From positions 24,319 to 88,318 of the forward strand of contig CAJUDO010000010.1 of the NCBI GenBank assembly GCA_910585405.1: a stretch of DNA of 64,000 nucleotides, in the 5' to 3' direction. The stretch is from an uncultured Peptococcaceae bacterium. GTDB taxonomy: Bacteria; Bacillota; Peptococcia; Peptococcales; Peptococcaceae. The notes under the pieces were generated by a model that saw nothing but the letters and a program-made list of their open reading frames with translations, was not told the origin of the DNA and ran no database searches. The translations under genes and the position numbers were made by a program. Every line of letters starts with the position of its first letter. The first letter of the stretch is position 1. This document shows positions 1 to 8,199 of the stretch, in pieces.

Positions 1-1
1 T

Positions 2-751
2 GCTGGTTGGCCAGTAGGTGGTACCGGTAAATCCCTGAAAAACATGTTGCATACCCAGGGTTGGGTGCACTGCCACAGTGCAGCTACCGACGCTTCCGGT
101 ACTGTAAAAGCTGTAATGGATGATCTGTTTGAATATTTCAAAAAAGATGATCTGCCAGCTAAATTAAAAATTTCCATGGCTTGCTGCCTGAACATGTGCG
201 GTGCGGTACACTGCTCCGACATTGCTTGGGTTGGTATCCACAGAAAAATTCCAAGAGTCAATGACGCGGAAGTAGCGCATAGCTGCGAAATTCCAAACAT
301 CATTGCTTCTTGTCCAAAAGCTGCTATCAAACCAAATCCAAAAGCAAAATCCGTAACAATCAACGAAGAAAAATGTATGTATTGCGGTAACTGCTTCTCC
401 GTATGTCCGGCTCTGCCAATCGCAGACCCAGAAAACGATGGTATCGCTATTTTCGTTGGTGGTAAAGTATCCAATGCTCGTACCGCTCCAACATTCAGTA
501 AATTAGCTGTTCCATACATTCCAAACGAACCACCAAGATGGGATACCTTAGTAAAAACCATCAGACATCTGGTAGAAGTTTGGGTTGAAAACGCTCGCAA
601 GGGCGAAAGATACGGCGAATGGATTGAAAGAATCGGCTGGGAGAAATTCTTTGAACTGACCGGTTTGGAATTCACCGATAAACACATCGATGATTTCACA
701 TTCTCTGTAAAAACATTCCATACTGGCAATGGTTTCAAATTTACAAAATAA
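2..751 (+). CDS. dsrB: Dissimilatory sulfite reductase beta subunit, 5'-truncated by window edge
   Basis: The reading frame is open from base 2, so the gene starts outside the window and about the last 249 residues are seen (the family is roughly 350-380). DsrB pairs with DsrA in the cytoplasm and carries the siroheme-[4Fe-4S] site that reduces sulfite, passing sulfur to DsrC. Visible are the GGTGKS-NMLHTQGWVHCH region, the coupled-cluster cysteines in ACCLNMCGAVHCSD and IIASCPK, and a ferredoxin-like insert with CMYCGNCFSVCP. The protein ends with the usual DsrB C-terminal helix region. dsrD, a small ORF and dsrC follow on the same strand, so this is one operon. dsrA is presumably just upstream. 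Confidence 0.95.
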   Translation, partial: AGWPVGGTGKSLKNMLHTQGWVHCHSAATDASGTVKAVMDDLFEYFKKDDLPAKLKISMACCLNMCGAVHCSDIAWVGIHRKIPRVNDAEVAHSCEIPNIIASCPKAAIKPNPKAKSVTINEEKCMYCGNCFSVCPALPIADPENDGIAIFVGGKVSNARTAPTFSKLAVPYIPNEPPRWDTLVKTIRHLVEVWVENARKGERYGEWIERIGWEKFFELTGLEFTDKHIDDFTFSVKTFHTGNGFKFTK

Positions 752-805
752 GAAATCAGCTTTTGTGGCTTTGTAAATATTTTTTGATTGGGTGGTGTGC
801 CAACT

Positions 806-1009
806 ATGGCTGAATACACACATGAAGAATTAATGGCTAAAGTGTTGGAAGTTTTGGCTACAAAAGACAAAATGAAAAACAAAGAAATCGCTACAATCTT
901 GGACGTTAAGAAAAAAGAAGTAGACTTAGCTGTTAATGATTTAGCTAAAGAAGGTAAAGTAGAATTCCTGTATCTGGGAACTTCTTATGTTACCTTACCA
1001 AAAGCGTAA
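806..1009 (+). CDS. dsrD: DsrD winged-helix protein
   Basis: This 67-residue protein (MAEYTHEELMAKVLEVLA...) matches the small winged-helix DsrD family found beside dsrAB in sulfate and sulfite reducers, where it is thought to stimulate DsrAB. Helix-turn-helix-like text KNKEIATILDVKKKEVDLAVNDLAKEG is visible at about residues 25-52, followed by a short beta wing (VEFLYLGTSYVTL). The ATG at 806 has a GGTGGTG ribosome site about 9 bases upstream. A TTG at 788 would add six residues and has no better site. Its presence argues for reductive rather than oxidative Dsr function. Confidence 0.88.
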   Translation: MAEYTHEELMAKVLEVLATKDKMKNKEIATILDVKKKEVDLAVNDLAKEGKVEFLYLGTSYVTLPKA

Positions 1010-1075
1010 GCTTTTTATCTGTGCTGCCAGAGAGTGGATTTCTCTGGCGGCCGGTAAAAGACTGGGGGAATTGCA

Positions 1076-1276
1076 ATGAGCTTGATGGATGATTTGAACG
1101 GATATGTTGATTTCTGTTATGATCTTATGGTGGAAATGAAAAATACAAAATCCAGTGAATATAAGATGGGAATTGCAGACGGCATGGAGCAAATGCTCAC
1201 AATGTTGTATGACTATCTGGAGGAATATCCTGATTTCATTGACCCCAGACATAAATATGATAAATTTAAAATGTAG
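1076..1276 (+). CDS. Small acidic protein of unknown function in the dsr operon
   Basis: A 66-residue ORF with start ATG behind a GGGGGAA ribosome site, lying between dsrD and dsrC and ending 15 bases before the dsrC start. The sequence is predicted helical, rich in Met, Asp and Tyr, with no signal peptide, membrane segment or cysteine pair (one Cys, residue 14). I do not recognise a family. Tight spacing and good initiation signals support a real gene co-expressed with the sulfite reductase. An accessory role for DsrAB or DsrC is inference only. Confidence 0.7.
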   Translation: MSLMDDLNGYVDFCYDLMVEMKNTKSSEYKMGIADGMEQMLTMLYDYLEEYPDFIDPRHKYDKFKM

Positions 1277-1291
1277 AGGAGAACGATTACT

Positions 1292-1609
1292 ATGGCAAAC
1301 ATTGAAGTTAATGGTCAGACTGTAGAACTGGACGAAGATGGTTTCTTAGTAAAATTAGATCAGTGGAATGAAGACGTTGCTAGATATTTAGCAAAAGAAG
1401 AAGGCGTTGATGAACTGAACGAAGATCACTGGAAAATCATCAACTACCTGAAAGGTTACTTCGCTGAATACGGTATCGCTCCAATGGTTCGTAAAATGAC
1501 TAAAGAATCCGGTTATTCTTTAAAAGAAATTTATGATCTGTTCCCATCTGGCCCAGCAAAAGGCGCTTGCAAAGTTGCTGGTCTGCCAAAACCAACCGGT
1601 TGCGTTTGA
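1292..1609 (+). CDS. dsrC: DsrC sulfur carrier protein
   Basis: A 105-residue DsrC/TusE-family protein. The C-terminal arm carries both redox cysteines of true DsrC (GACKVAGLPKPTGCV, ten residues apart, the last one penultimate), which form the DsrC trisulfide with sulfite-derived sulfur from DsrAB. TusE-type homologues lack the first of these. The N-terminal strand-helix region (MANIEVNGQTVELDEDGFL) is typical. The start ATG has an AGAGGAGAA site 8-10 bases upstream. It is the last gene of the dsr operon and is followed directly by a strong terminator. Confidence 0.95.
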   Translation: MANIEVNGQTVELDEDGFLVKLDQWNEDVARYLAKEEGVDELNEDHWKIINYLKGYFAEYGIAPMVRKMTKESGYSLKEIYDLFPSGPAKGACKVAGLPKPTGCV

Positions 1610-1630
1610 TTTAAATACGCAGCTAGTGAG

Positions 1631-1660
1631 AAAAACCCGGCTGATAAGCCGGGTTTTTCT
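1631..1660 (+). terminator. Rho-independent terminator of the dsr operon
   Basis: An 11-bp perfect stem (AAAAACCCGGC / GCCGGGTTTTT) with a six-base loop lies 21 bases after the dsrC stop codon and ends in a T-run. It closes the dsrB-dsrD-orf-dsrC transcript. Confidence 0.92.
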
Positions 1661-1745
1661 ATTGCTTATCTTTTTACATAATATATGCAAAAACAGTTAC
1701 ATAGGTGCAGAGAGTGATTAGTTTAACAAGATAACACAAAATAAG

Positions 1746-1870
1746 TTTTCAAGGGCGATTGTTCAGAGGAACTGGTTGTTTATTGATCAAGTTATTTGAT
1801 GTTGTAAATCTGGAAATGGCGAAGTGACCTGTGAATCCTCTATCCTAGGGTGATATAAACGCCTTGAAAA
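1746..1870. other. Long-range complementary arms enclosing about 100 bases in the dsrC-GRE gap
   Basis: The 605-base gap between dsrC and the first glycyl radical enzyme has no convincing ORF. At 1746-1757 (TTTTCAAGGGCG) and 1860-1870 (CGCCTTGAAAA) there are complementary arms with one bulged base. Nested inside are AGAGGA (1765-1770) and TCCTCT (1836-1841). The arrangement could be a folded RNA or the ends of a decayed small element. I could not match it to a known riboswitch. Confidence 0.35.
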
Positions 1871-1885
1871 TCAGTTTGACATATG

Positions 1886-1923
1886 AGAAACATTCCTTGG
1901 GCATGATGAGGAATGAGTTTTTT
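1886..1923 (+). terminator. Possible small terminator hairpin in the dsrC-GRE gap
   Basis: CATTCCT (1891-1897) pairs with AGGAATG (1909-1915), followed by AGTTTTTT. It sits shortly after a TTGACA at 1875-1880, so it could end a short transcript. No gene is evident. Confidence 0.35.
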
Positions 1924-2024
1924 CCCAATGTAGTCTTAACAAAAGGGCACATGGATGCATAGAGGAAAATCATAGAGGGTCGATATATGTTCAGTTATCG
2001 TCACTGTATACCGACAGCATTTCC

Positions 2025-2058
2025 AAGCAGGAAACCTAGAAAAGGGAGCCTGCTTTTT
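2025..2058 (+). terminator. Terminator-like hairpin upstream of the first glycyl radical enzyme
   Basis: AAGCAGG (2025-2031) pairs with CCTGCTT (2049-2055), followed by TTTAC and another T-run. It lies before the presumed promoter of the glycyl radical enzyme, and may end a transcript from the gap or act as a transcriptional barrier. Confidence 0.4.
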
Positions 2059-2152
2059 ACTTTTTTCAGTAACAAAAATCGCATGCACAAAAGTTATAAG
2101 GGCGAAGAAGACTTATGCATGATCGGTATTTTTAATGAAGTGAGAGCTTTGC

Positions 2153-2158
2153 TATAAT
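2153..2158 (+). promoter_or_regulatory. -10 box of the first glycyl radical enzyme gene
   Basis: A consensus TATAAT lies 57 bases before the start codon. No good -35 hexamer is present 16-18 bases upstream, as is common for activator-dependent promoters. The nearby LysR regulator is a plausible activator (inference). Confidence 0.4.
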
Positions 2159-2214
2159 GAAATTAATAAATAACTAAGATAAATTAGTTTGTGAAATTAA
2201 GGGAGGAATTGAGT

Positions 2215-4689
2215 ATGTCTTGCTGCACAAATGTTTTGACGCCACAGGAAGAGTGGCTGGAAGGAAAAAATTTAATTACCGAGGGTAGGGAAAGGACACT
2301 GAAAATTAATGACCTAGTTCGAAAAGAACCTATCACCATGGATATCAACCGTGCTCGTTTATTTACGGAGTCCATGAAAGAGAGTGAAGGACAAAATCTT
2401 TCTTTACGCTGGGCCAAAGCCTTTGCTCATGTTACAGAAAGTTTGCCTATTTATGTGGAGCCGAATTATGAGCTGATTGTTGGTAAAATGACAGGCCGTG
2501 TGGGTCGTTTTATTACTCTATATCCAGAAAATGACGGACCAGCTTTATTGGAACTGCGGGATAGCGAAAAACGTCCTGTCAGTCCATTCAAGGTAGCGCC
2601 TGAAGATATCGAAGTGATTGAAAAGGAAATTTATCCGTATTGGAAAGATAAAAGCTTCTCCAAAGCATATGCACAGGCTATGCCGGAGGAGACACGCCGT
2701 CTGATTTTCGGCGAGGATAAAAATAATTTCAGCGCACAGCTGGCTATTTTATCTCAATCAGCCACAGCACGTTCCAGCCTGAATTTTAACTATGATGCGG
2801 CAACCTTACTGAAATGGGGGTTCAAAGGATATCAGGAATTGGCGGCAGAAAAGTTGGCGCAGGTACAGGATGATCCAGCAAAAATGGTAAAAGAGGGCTC
2901 TTTCTGGGAAGCAGCACTGATTTCTGCCAAGGCATGCACAACCTTCATCAAGCGCTATGCGGAGGAGGCACGCCGTGTTGCTACAACAGCAACAAATGAA
3001 AAGAGAAAAGCAGAGCTTTTGCAAATTGCAGATAACTGTGCATGGATTGCGGAAAATCCAGCCAGAGATTTTAGGACCGCATTGCAATTACAATGGTTCC
3101 AGCAGATTTTAACCAGACTGGAACAAAATGTAGGCGGCGCTTTGGGTAATTCCCGTATGGACCAGCACCTGTTGCCCTATTATGAACAGGATATCAAAAA
3201 TGGGACTCTGACCAGGGCAGAAGCCAAGGAATTATTTGAATGTTATTGGCTAAACCTTTCTCAAATGATTCGTGGCATTGTATCATCTTCTACAGCTAAA
3301 TTTTTTGAAGCCTATGCTCATTTTGAAACTGTAACCATTGGCGGCCAGACGCCAGATGGGGATGATGCAACCAACGAATTGTCCTATATTATTTTAGAAT
3401 CGAAGCACGGCTTCCCAACTCCTTACCCAGATTTGGCAGCCCGTGTTCACTCCGGTTCTCCAGAAAAGTTCCTGCGTGCTTGTGCAGAGGTGATAAAAGA
3501 GGGGCAAGGATTTCCTAAACTGTTTAACGATGAAGAAATTGTTCCCCTTTATGTGCAAAAGGGCGCAACAATGGCCCAGGCGTTGGATTATGCAGTGTCT
3601 GGCTGTACAGAAACCCGTGTGGTAAACAGAGAAACCTATAATACGGGCTGCGCTTCCATCAATCTGGGCGCTGTGATGGAGTTGACTATGAATAATGGAC
3701 GTATCAAACGTTTGGGCGACAAAGTGATTACCATCGAGACAGGGGATCTGAGAACATTTAAAACTTACGATGAGTTTTTTGCAGCTTACAGAGCGCAGAA
3801 TGAATATATTTTGAAAAATGCTTTTATCCAGCAAATTGTTGCAGATAAAGTGAAACCACAGATTCTGGCTGCGCCGCTGACCTCACTATTTGTAGGCGCA
3901 TGCCGTGATGCTGCTGTGGATATCAACGATCACGTGCCAAATAGTATCGAAGAACATTTTGTGGACAGTGTGGGTTTTGCAACCTTGATTGATTCTCTGA
4001 CAGCTGTCAAGAAACTGGTTTTTGAAGACAAAGTGATTACCATGGATGAGCTTTTGAAAGCATTGGACGCTGATTTTGAGGGCTATGAAGTGTTACGGCA
4101 GCAGCTGCTGAATGCGCCAAAATTTGGCAATGGGGATGCCTATGCCGATGCAGTGGGACGTTCGGTAGATAAAGTCACGAGCGATTATTTAGCAAGTCAC
4201 AGAGGGGCCAATGGAGAATTTTTCAGCTATCGGATTGTTCCAGTTACAAGCCATATTCCTGGCGGTAAAGTTGTCAGCGCAACACCGGACGGCAGAAAAG
4301 CAGGGGAATACTTATCAGAAGGGGTCAGTGCCAGTCATGGTGCGGAAGGTAACGGACCGACTGGCGTGTTGTTATCCAACAAACGGATTAAACATGAAGG
4401 CAATATGGAACGCGCAGCGCGGTTGCTGAATGTAAAATTGTCTCCCAGTACAATGGCAGGGGAAGAAGGAACCCGCAAATTAGTTGCGCTGATTCGTGCA
4501 TGGTGCGATTTGAAATTATGGCATGTACAGTTTAATGTGATTAACAAGGATACCTTGCTGAAGGCAAAGGAAGAGCCGGAAAATTATCGCGATTTGATTG
4601 TGCGTGTGGCGGGCTACAGTGCATACTTTGTGGATATGTCTCCGACTTTACAGGATGAATTGATTGGCAGAGCGGAGCTGGCAGTGTAA
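2215..4689 (+). CDS. Glycyl radical enzyme, sulfonate C-S lyase type (copy 1)
   Basis: An 824-residue glycyl radical enzyme of the pyruvate-formate-lyase fold. The C-terminal radical loop RVAGYSAYF gives Gly800. The active-site loop SGCTE gives Cys464 (thiyl) and Glu466 (base). Arg186 and Arg673 sit where isethionate sulfite-lyase (IslA) is reported to bind the sulfonate group. This and the neighbouring dsr operon favour C-S cleavage of a C2/C3 sulfonate, releasing sulfite. Asn190 occupies the position I recall as Gln193 in IslA, so the substrate may not be isethionate. The ATG at 2215 follows GGGAGG (2201-2206); a GTG at 2191 precedes that site and is rejected. No radical-SAM activase is nearby. 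It is an obvious paralogue of the gene at 10537-13026. Confidence 0.9.
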   Translation: MSCCTNVLTPQEEWLEGKNLITEGRERTLKINDLVRKEPITMDINRARLFTESMKESEGQNLSLRWAKAFAHVTESLPIYVEPNYELIVGKMTGRVGRFITLYPENDGPALLELRDSEKRPVSPFKVAPEDIEVIEKEIYPYWKDKSFSKAYAQAMPEETRRLIFGEDKNNFSAQLAILSQSATARSSLNFNYDAATLLKWGFKGYQELAAEKLAQVQDDPAKMVKEGSFWEAALISAKACTTFIKRYAEEARRVATTATNEKRKAELLQIADNCAWIAENPARDFRTALQLQWFQQILTRLEQNVGGALGNSRMDQHLLPYYEQDIKNGTLTRAEAKELFECYWLNLSQMIRGIVSSSTAKFFEAYAHFETVTIGGQTPDGDDATNELSYIILESKHGFPTPYPDLAARVHSGSPEKFLRACAEVIKEGQGFPKLFNDEEIVPLYVQKGATMAQALDYAVSGCTETRVVNRETYNTGCASINLGAVMELTMNNGRIKRLGDKVITIETGDLRTFKTYDEFFAAYRAQNEYILKNAFIQQIVADKVKPQILAAPLTSLFVGACRDAAVDINDHVPNSIEEHFVDSVGFATLIDSLTAVKKLVFEDKVITMDELLKALDADFEGYEVLRQQLLNAPKFGNGDAYADAVGRSVDKVTSDYLASHRGANGEFFSYRIVPVTSHIPGGKVVSATPDGRKAGEYLSEGVSASHGAEGNGPTGVLLSNKRIKHEGNMERAARLLNVKLSPSTMAGEEGTRKLVALIRAWCDLKLWHVQFNVINKDTLLKAKEEPENYRDLIVRVAGYSAYFVDMSPTLQDELIGRAELAV

Positions 4690-4779
4690 GAAACAGTACA
4701 GAAACTGGGTTTCGTCGGGATTTGAGATAACCTTGAATCTCGACGAGACATAAAACAGGCAATAGAAGGAGGAAATTGT

Positions 4780-5619
4780 ATGGGAAGACTGGATGGAAAA
4801 GCGGTATTAGTTACCGGTGGCAACGGAGGACTAGGCAGCGGCATTGTAAAGGGGATGCTGAAGGAAGGGGCGAAGGTAGCCTTTTGCGGCAGAAATGAAG
4901 AAAAAAATCAGGCAGCGCTAAAGACCTATCGGGAAATCAGTGAGGATGTCATTGCAATTCGCTGTGATGTTAGTAAAAGTGCGGAGGTAAAGGAACTGTT
5001 TGCTAAAGTTGTTGAAGCATTTGGGACGGTGGATATTTTGGTCAATAATGCAGCGGTTACTGGCGGACGCACCATTCATCACAGCAATGGCAAAACGGAC
5101 CGTGAAAATTATTTGAATCTGACAACTTTGCCTGGGGAAAAATTTTCTCTGGAGATTACGAAAAATTTGACCGACGAAGAATGGGAAAATTGTATTCAGA
5201 TAAATTTGAACGGTTTGTTTTACTGCACCAGAGAAGCTCTGAAAATTATGGAAGCAAAGAAAAAGGGCAAGATTATCAATATTGGCTCTATTGCGGGAAT
5301 TTCCAATATGAGCGCCCATAGTCCGGCTTATGCAGCGGCAAAGGGTGGTGTGGTAGCGTTCACCAGAAATCTGGCGGTAGAAGTGGCTGGTGCTGGTATC
5401 AATGTAAACTGCGTAGCGCCGGGAGGCATTCACACGCCAGGTTTTGATAAATTTATGGAATTGGCAGGGCCGGATGTGGCTGGAAGAATGAAACAAACTT
5501 GTCCATTAAATAGATTGGGTGAGATAGAGGAGCATGCTTCGTTGGTCATCTATCTGGCTACAGAAGAAGCCAATTATATTACTGGTCAGGTGATTACGAC
5601 TAACGGTGGTATGTTTTAA
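4780..5619 (+). CDS. Short-chain dehydrogenase/reductase
   Basis: A 279-residue classical SDR. The nucleotide-binding motif TGGNGGLGSG is near residue 12, NNAA near residue 89, and the catalytic stretch ends in YAAAK near residue 184, with a Ser in GSIAG. An insertion of about 30 residues after NNAA lengthens it over the usual 250. It lies 90 bases after the glycyl radical enzyme with a good AAGGAGG site. It probably interconverts an alcohol and a carbonyl in the same pathway, for example oxidising a hydroxysulfonate before cleavage or reducing the product of C-S lysis. The substrate is not identifiable from sequence. Confidence 0.8.
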   Translation: MGRLDGKAVLVTGGNGGLGSGIVKGMLKEGAKVAFCGRNEEKNQAALKTYREISEDVIAIRCDVSKSAEVKELFAKVVEAFGTVDILVNNAAVTGGRTIHHSNGKTDRENYLNLTTLPGEKFSLEITKNLTDEEWENCIQINLNGLFYCTREALKIMEAKKKGKIINIGSIAGISNMSAHSPAYAAAKGGVVAFTRNLAVEVAGAGINVNCVAPGGIHTPGFDKFMELAGPDVAGRMKQTCPLNRLGEIEEHASLVIYLATEEANYITGQVITTNGGMF

Positions 5620-5665
5620 ATAAAAAAGAAAACGTATCTTGGGTTGGGAGATACGTTTTCAGATA

Positions 5666-6580
5666 TTATAAACTATTGCGCACGAATTTCAACGTTTCAA
5701 TAAATTCTTCTATAAAACAATGATATGGGTGATCTTCTGCATACAAGCAAAAGTACTGGGTACGTGAATTTTTGATAGGAATGGCTACCAGATCTGGATC
5801 CTGCGCATAGTCAAGCTGCAATAACAGATTGTTTGTCAGCAAGGCGGCTTCCTTCCCTTTCAGAAGCTGCTTGATAACACGAGCGCTATTGCTTTTCAGG
5901 ATGACATTAGGCGTATCATGGGTCAGGGCCTGATATAAGATACTGAGATCGAATCCGTTTACATGGGAAATCAGCTTTTGCTCCAGCACTTCTGTGCGCG
6001 TGACGATTTTTTTACTGGCTAGAGGATGGTCTTTGGAAACGACTAAAAAGGAGTTGCCAATGAACAACGGCTCCATACGCAAGCCACTGTCTAAGATGTC
6101 CTGGTCCAAAAGGTTATTCATATTGATGGTGAAAATTAAATCGGCGTCGGTCGGGAGCGTTAAAGAAACGGGATTGTTCATATCCAGCAAATGGGTATAA
6201 AATTCAATATTGGGATAATTTTTCTGCAGCTGGTCTAAGGCAGGCAGCAAAAGAGAGTCGACAAGCACAGGCAGTGTATAAATATGAAAAGGGCCTTCAT
6301 AATCTATTTCTGGACAGGTAGCGGAAAAATTAATAGCATGCTTGCTCAATTGTTTTGTCTTTTCGATGATTTCTTTCATTTCAGGCAATAAAGCCTGACC
6401 TGCTTTGGTAAGACGCACACCGTCAACGGTTCGAAACAATAGCGTAACCCCCAACTCTTCTTCCAGGTTTTTCACAGCGCGACTTAAAGCGGGTTGGCTG
6501 ATATAGAGATTTTCACTGGCAATGCTGATGGATTTAGAATTGGAGATTTCGACTAGGTATTGTAATTGTTCTAGACGCAT
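5666..6580 (-). CDS. LysR-family transcriptional regulator
   Basis: A 304-residue LysR regulator. The N-terminal winged HTH (MRLEQLQYLVEISNSKSISIASENLYISQPALSRAVKNLEEELG) is followed by a periplasmic-binding-protein-like effector domain from about residue 95. The ATG follows AAAGGAG. It is convergent with the SDR gene and divergent from the DASS transporter at 6776, the usual arrangement for control of a transport/catabolic operon. It likely senses the imported substrate and activates both glycyl-radical operons (inference). Confidence 0.88.
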   Translation of the reverse strand: MRLEQLQYLVEISNSKSISIASENLYISQPALSRAVKNLEEELGVTLLFRTVDGVRLTKAGQALLPEMKEIIEKTKQLSKHAINFSATCPEIDYEGPFHIYTLPVLVDSLLLPALDQLQKNYPNIEFYTHLLDMNNPVSLTLPTDADLIFTINMNNLLDQDILDSGLRMEPLFIGNSFLVVSKDHPLASKKIVTRTEVLEQKLISHVNGFDLSILYQALTHDTPNVILKSNSARVIKQLLKGKEAALLTNNLLLQLDYAQDPDLVAIPIKNSRTQYFCLYAEDHPYHCFIEEFIETLKFVRNSL

Positions 6581-6775
6581 AAACTGCTCCTTTCTGATTT
6601 ACTGAAAAAAGGATAGAGTATTTTCGATATTTTCAGAGATCATTTTGTTTTTTATCATGATTTTAATTTAAGTTTATTATATAAATTATAGAAAAGCAAG
6701 TGCACGCAGCGCAAATTTATTTAATTTTATAATTGTTTTTATAAGAGTTGCAGAGTGATTAGAGGAGGAATAAAA
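6581..6775. promoter_or_regulatory. Divergent promoter region between LysR regulator and transporter
   Basis: A 195-base AT-rich intergenic stretch between divergent genes, including the 8-bp palindrome ATCATGAT at 6654-6661. LysR boxes (T-N11-A) are expected here but none stands out clearly enough to name. Confidence 0.4.
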
Positions 6776-8161
6776 ATGGGAGAAAGTGCAAACAAAATTA
6801 ATAAAGGACTGGTCTTGAAATGGCTGATTACCGTGATCGTGCCCATTATCATCTGGATGATTCCGGTAACGGAAGCATTCACACCGCAAATAAAAACGTT
6901 TTTAGTGATTACGGTATTTTCAATCTTTACGATTGCTTTTGAATTAATGCCGACTATTGTACCTAGTATTTTTATGCCTATGTTGTATCTGCTCTTTGGC
7001 GTTGCACCGGCAGCGACAATTTATAGCTCGTGGGCTGACGTGATGCCGTGGATGTTTTTGGGTATTCTAACCATTGCCAACACTTTCCAACGTGTCGGTC
7101 TGGTGGACAGAATTGCTTACTGGTGTATTACCAAAATTGGCGGGGGCTTTAAAGGATTGGCTATTGCAGTACTGATTGCAGGGATCTTGCTTTCAGTGGT
7201 CCTGCCAGGGGGAAATGCTCACGCACCGCTAATCTTCTGTGTGTATGGGATTTGTCTGGCTATGGGTTGGGGCAAGTCTAAAGAAGCAACGGTTTTGATG
7301 ATGTATGTTCTTTTAGGTACTTATACGACAATTAAATTTTTCCTGAGCCCGTATCTGTTTTTAACGGCAAAATTAGGAGCACCCTATGAATTGGGTGAGA
7401 TGAATTTTTTCACATTCTTATATCATAACTGGATTTTTACTATCTGGTTAGTATTGGCTGCTATTTTAATCTATAAGTTGATTGGACCGGAGGGCAACAT
7501 GCCGTCCAAGGATTATTTTAAAGAAAAATATGCTGAAATGGGGAAAATGTCCTCTGATGAAAAGAAGGCTTCTGTGATTGCATTAGTGTTAGTGGCATTA
7601 ATTATGACCACCAGCATTCACGGCATTCCTATGGGATGGTGCTTTGTCCTCATGGCTTGCGTGATGTATCTGCCATTTATCCGTGTGGCCAATGAAGATG
7701 ATATCAAGGATGTGCGCTACAGCATCGTGTTCTTTGTGGCAGCCTGCATGACAATCGGCAATGTAGGCACAGAAGTGGGTGTAGGTCAGTTGATTGCCAA
7801 TGCGATTTTGCCGTATATGCATGGCATCGGCGAAACAACCTTTATGTTCCTGGTGTTGGTGTTAGGCGGTTTGGGAAACTTTGTACTGACTCCGTTGGCA
7901 ATTCTGGCTACACTGACTGCGCCCATCACCCAATTGGCTGCAGAGCTGGGAATTCCCCATTTACCAGTGTGGTATACGCTGATGACTTCTACCAACCTGA
8001 TAGTGTTGCCGTATGAATATATCGCATACTTGTTTACATTCTCCTTTGGCTTGATGTCGATGAAAGATTTTATAAAGGTTTACAGTATTAAGTCCATCTG
8101 TCTGATTATTTTCACACTTGTAGTTGCGCTGCCTTGGTGGCGGTTTATCGGAATTTTATAA
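6776..8161 (+). CDS. DASS-type (SLC13/ArsB-NhaD superfamily) anion transporter
   Basis: A 461-residue polytopic protein with about 11-12 hydrophobic helices and the divalent-anion:sodium symporter layout, including a repeated amphipathic/hairpin region (VVLPGGNAHAPLIF near residue 145; GNFVLTPLAILATLTAPITQ near residue 365). Two similar proteins occur at 25374 and 30929. The ATG at 6776 follows GAGGAGG. Divergent from a LysR gene and upstream of a second glycyl radical enzyme, it is a good candidate for uptake of an organosulfonate or related dicarboxylate-like anion (inference). Confidence 0.8.
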   Translation: MGESANKINKGLVLKWLITVIVPIIIWMIPVTEAFTPQIKTFLVITVFSIFTIAFELMPTIVPSIFMPMLYLLFGVAPAATIYSSWADVMPWMFLGILTIANTFQRVGLVDRIAYWCITKIGGGFKGLAIAVLIAGILLSVVLPGGNAHAPLIFCVYGICLAMGWGKSKEATVLMMYVLLGTYTTIKFFLSPYLFLTAKLGAPYELGEMNFFTFLYHNWIFTIWLVLAAILIYKLIGPEGNMPSKDYFKEKYAEMGKMSSDEKKASVIALVLVALIMTTSIHGIPMGWCFVLMACVMYLPFIRVANEDDIKDVRYSIVFFVAACMTIGNVGTEVGVGQLIANAILPYMHGIGETTFMFLVLVLGGLGNFVLTPLAILATLTAPITQLAAELGIPHLPVWYTLMTSTNLIVLPYEYIAYLFTFSFGLMSMKDFIKVYSIKSICLIIFTLVVALPWWRFIGIL

Positions 8162-8199
8162 GCAAACATTTGTGAGAAACAGGAAAAGAGGCAAGCATT

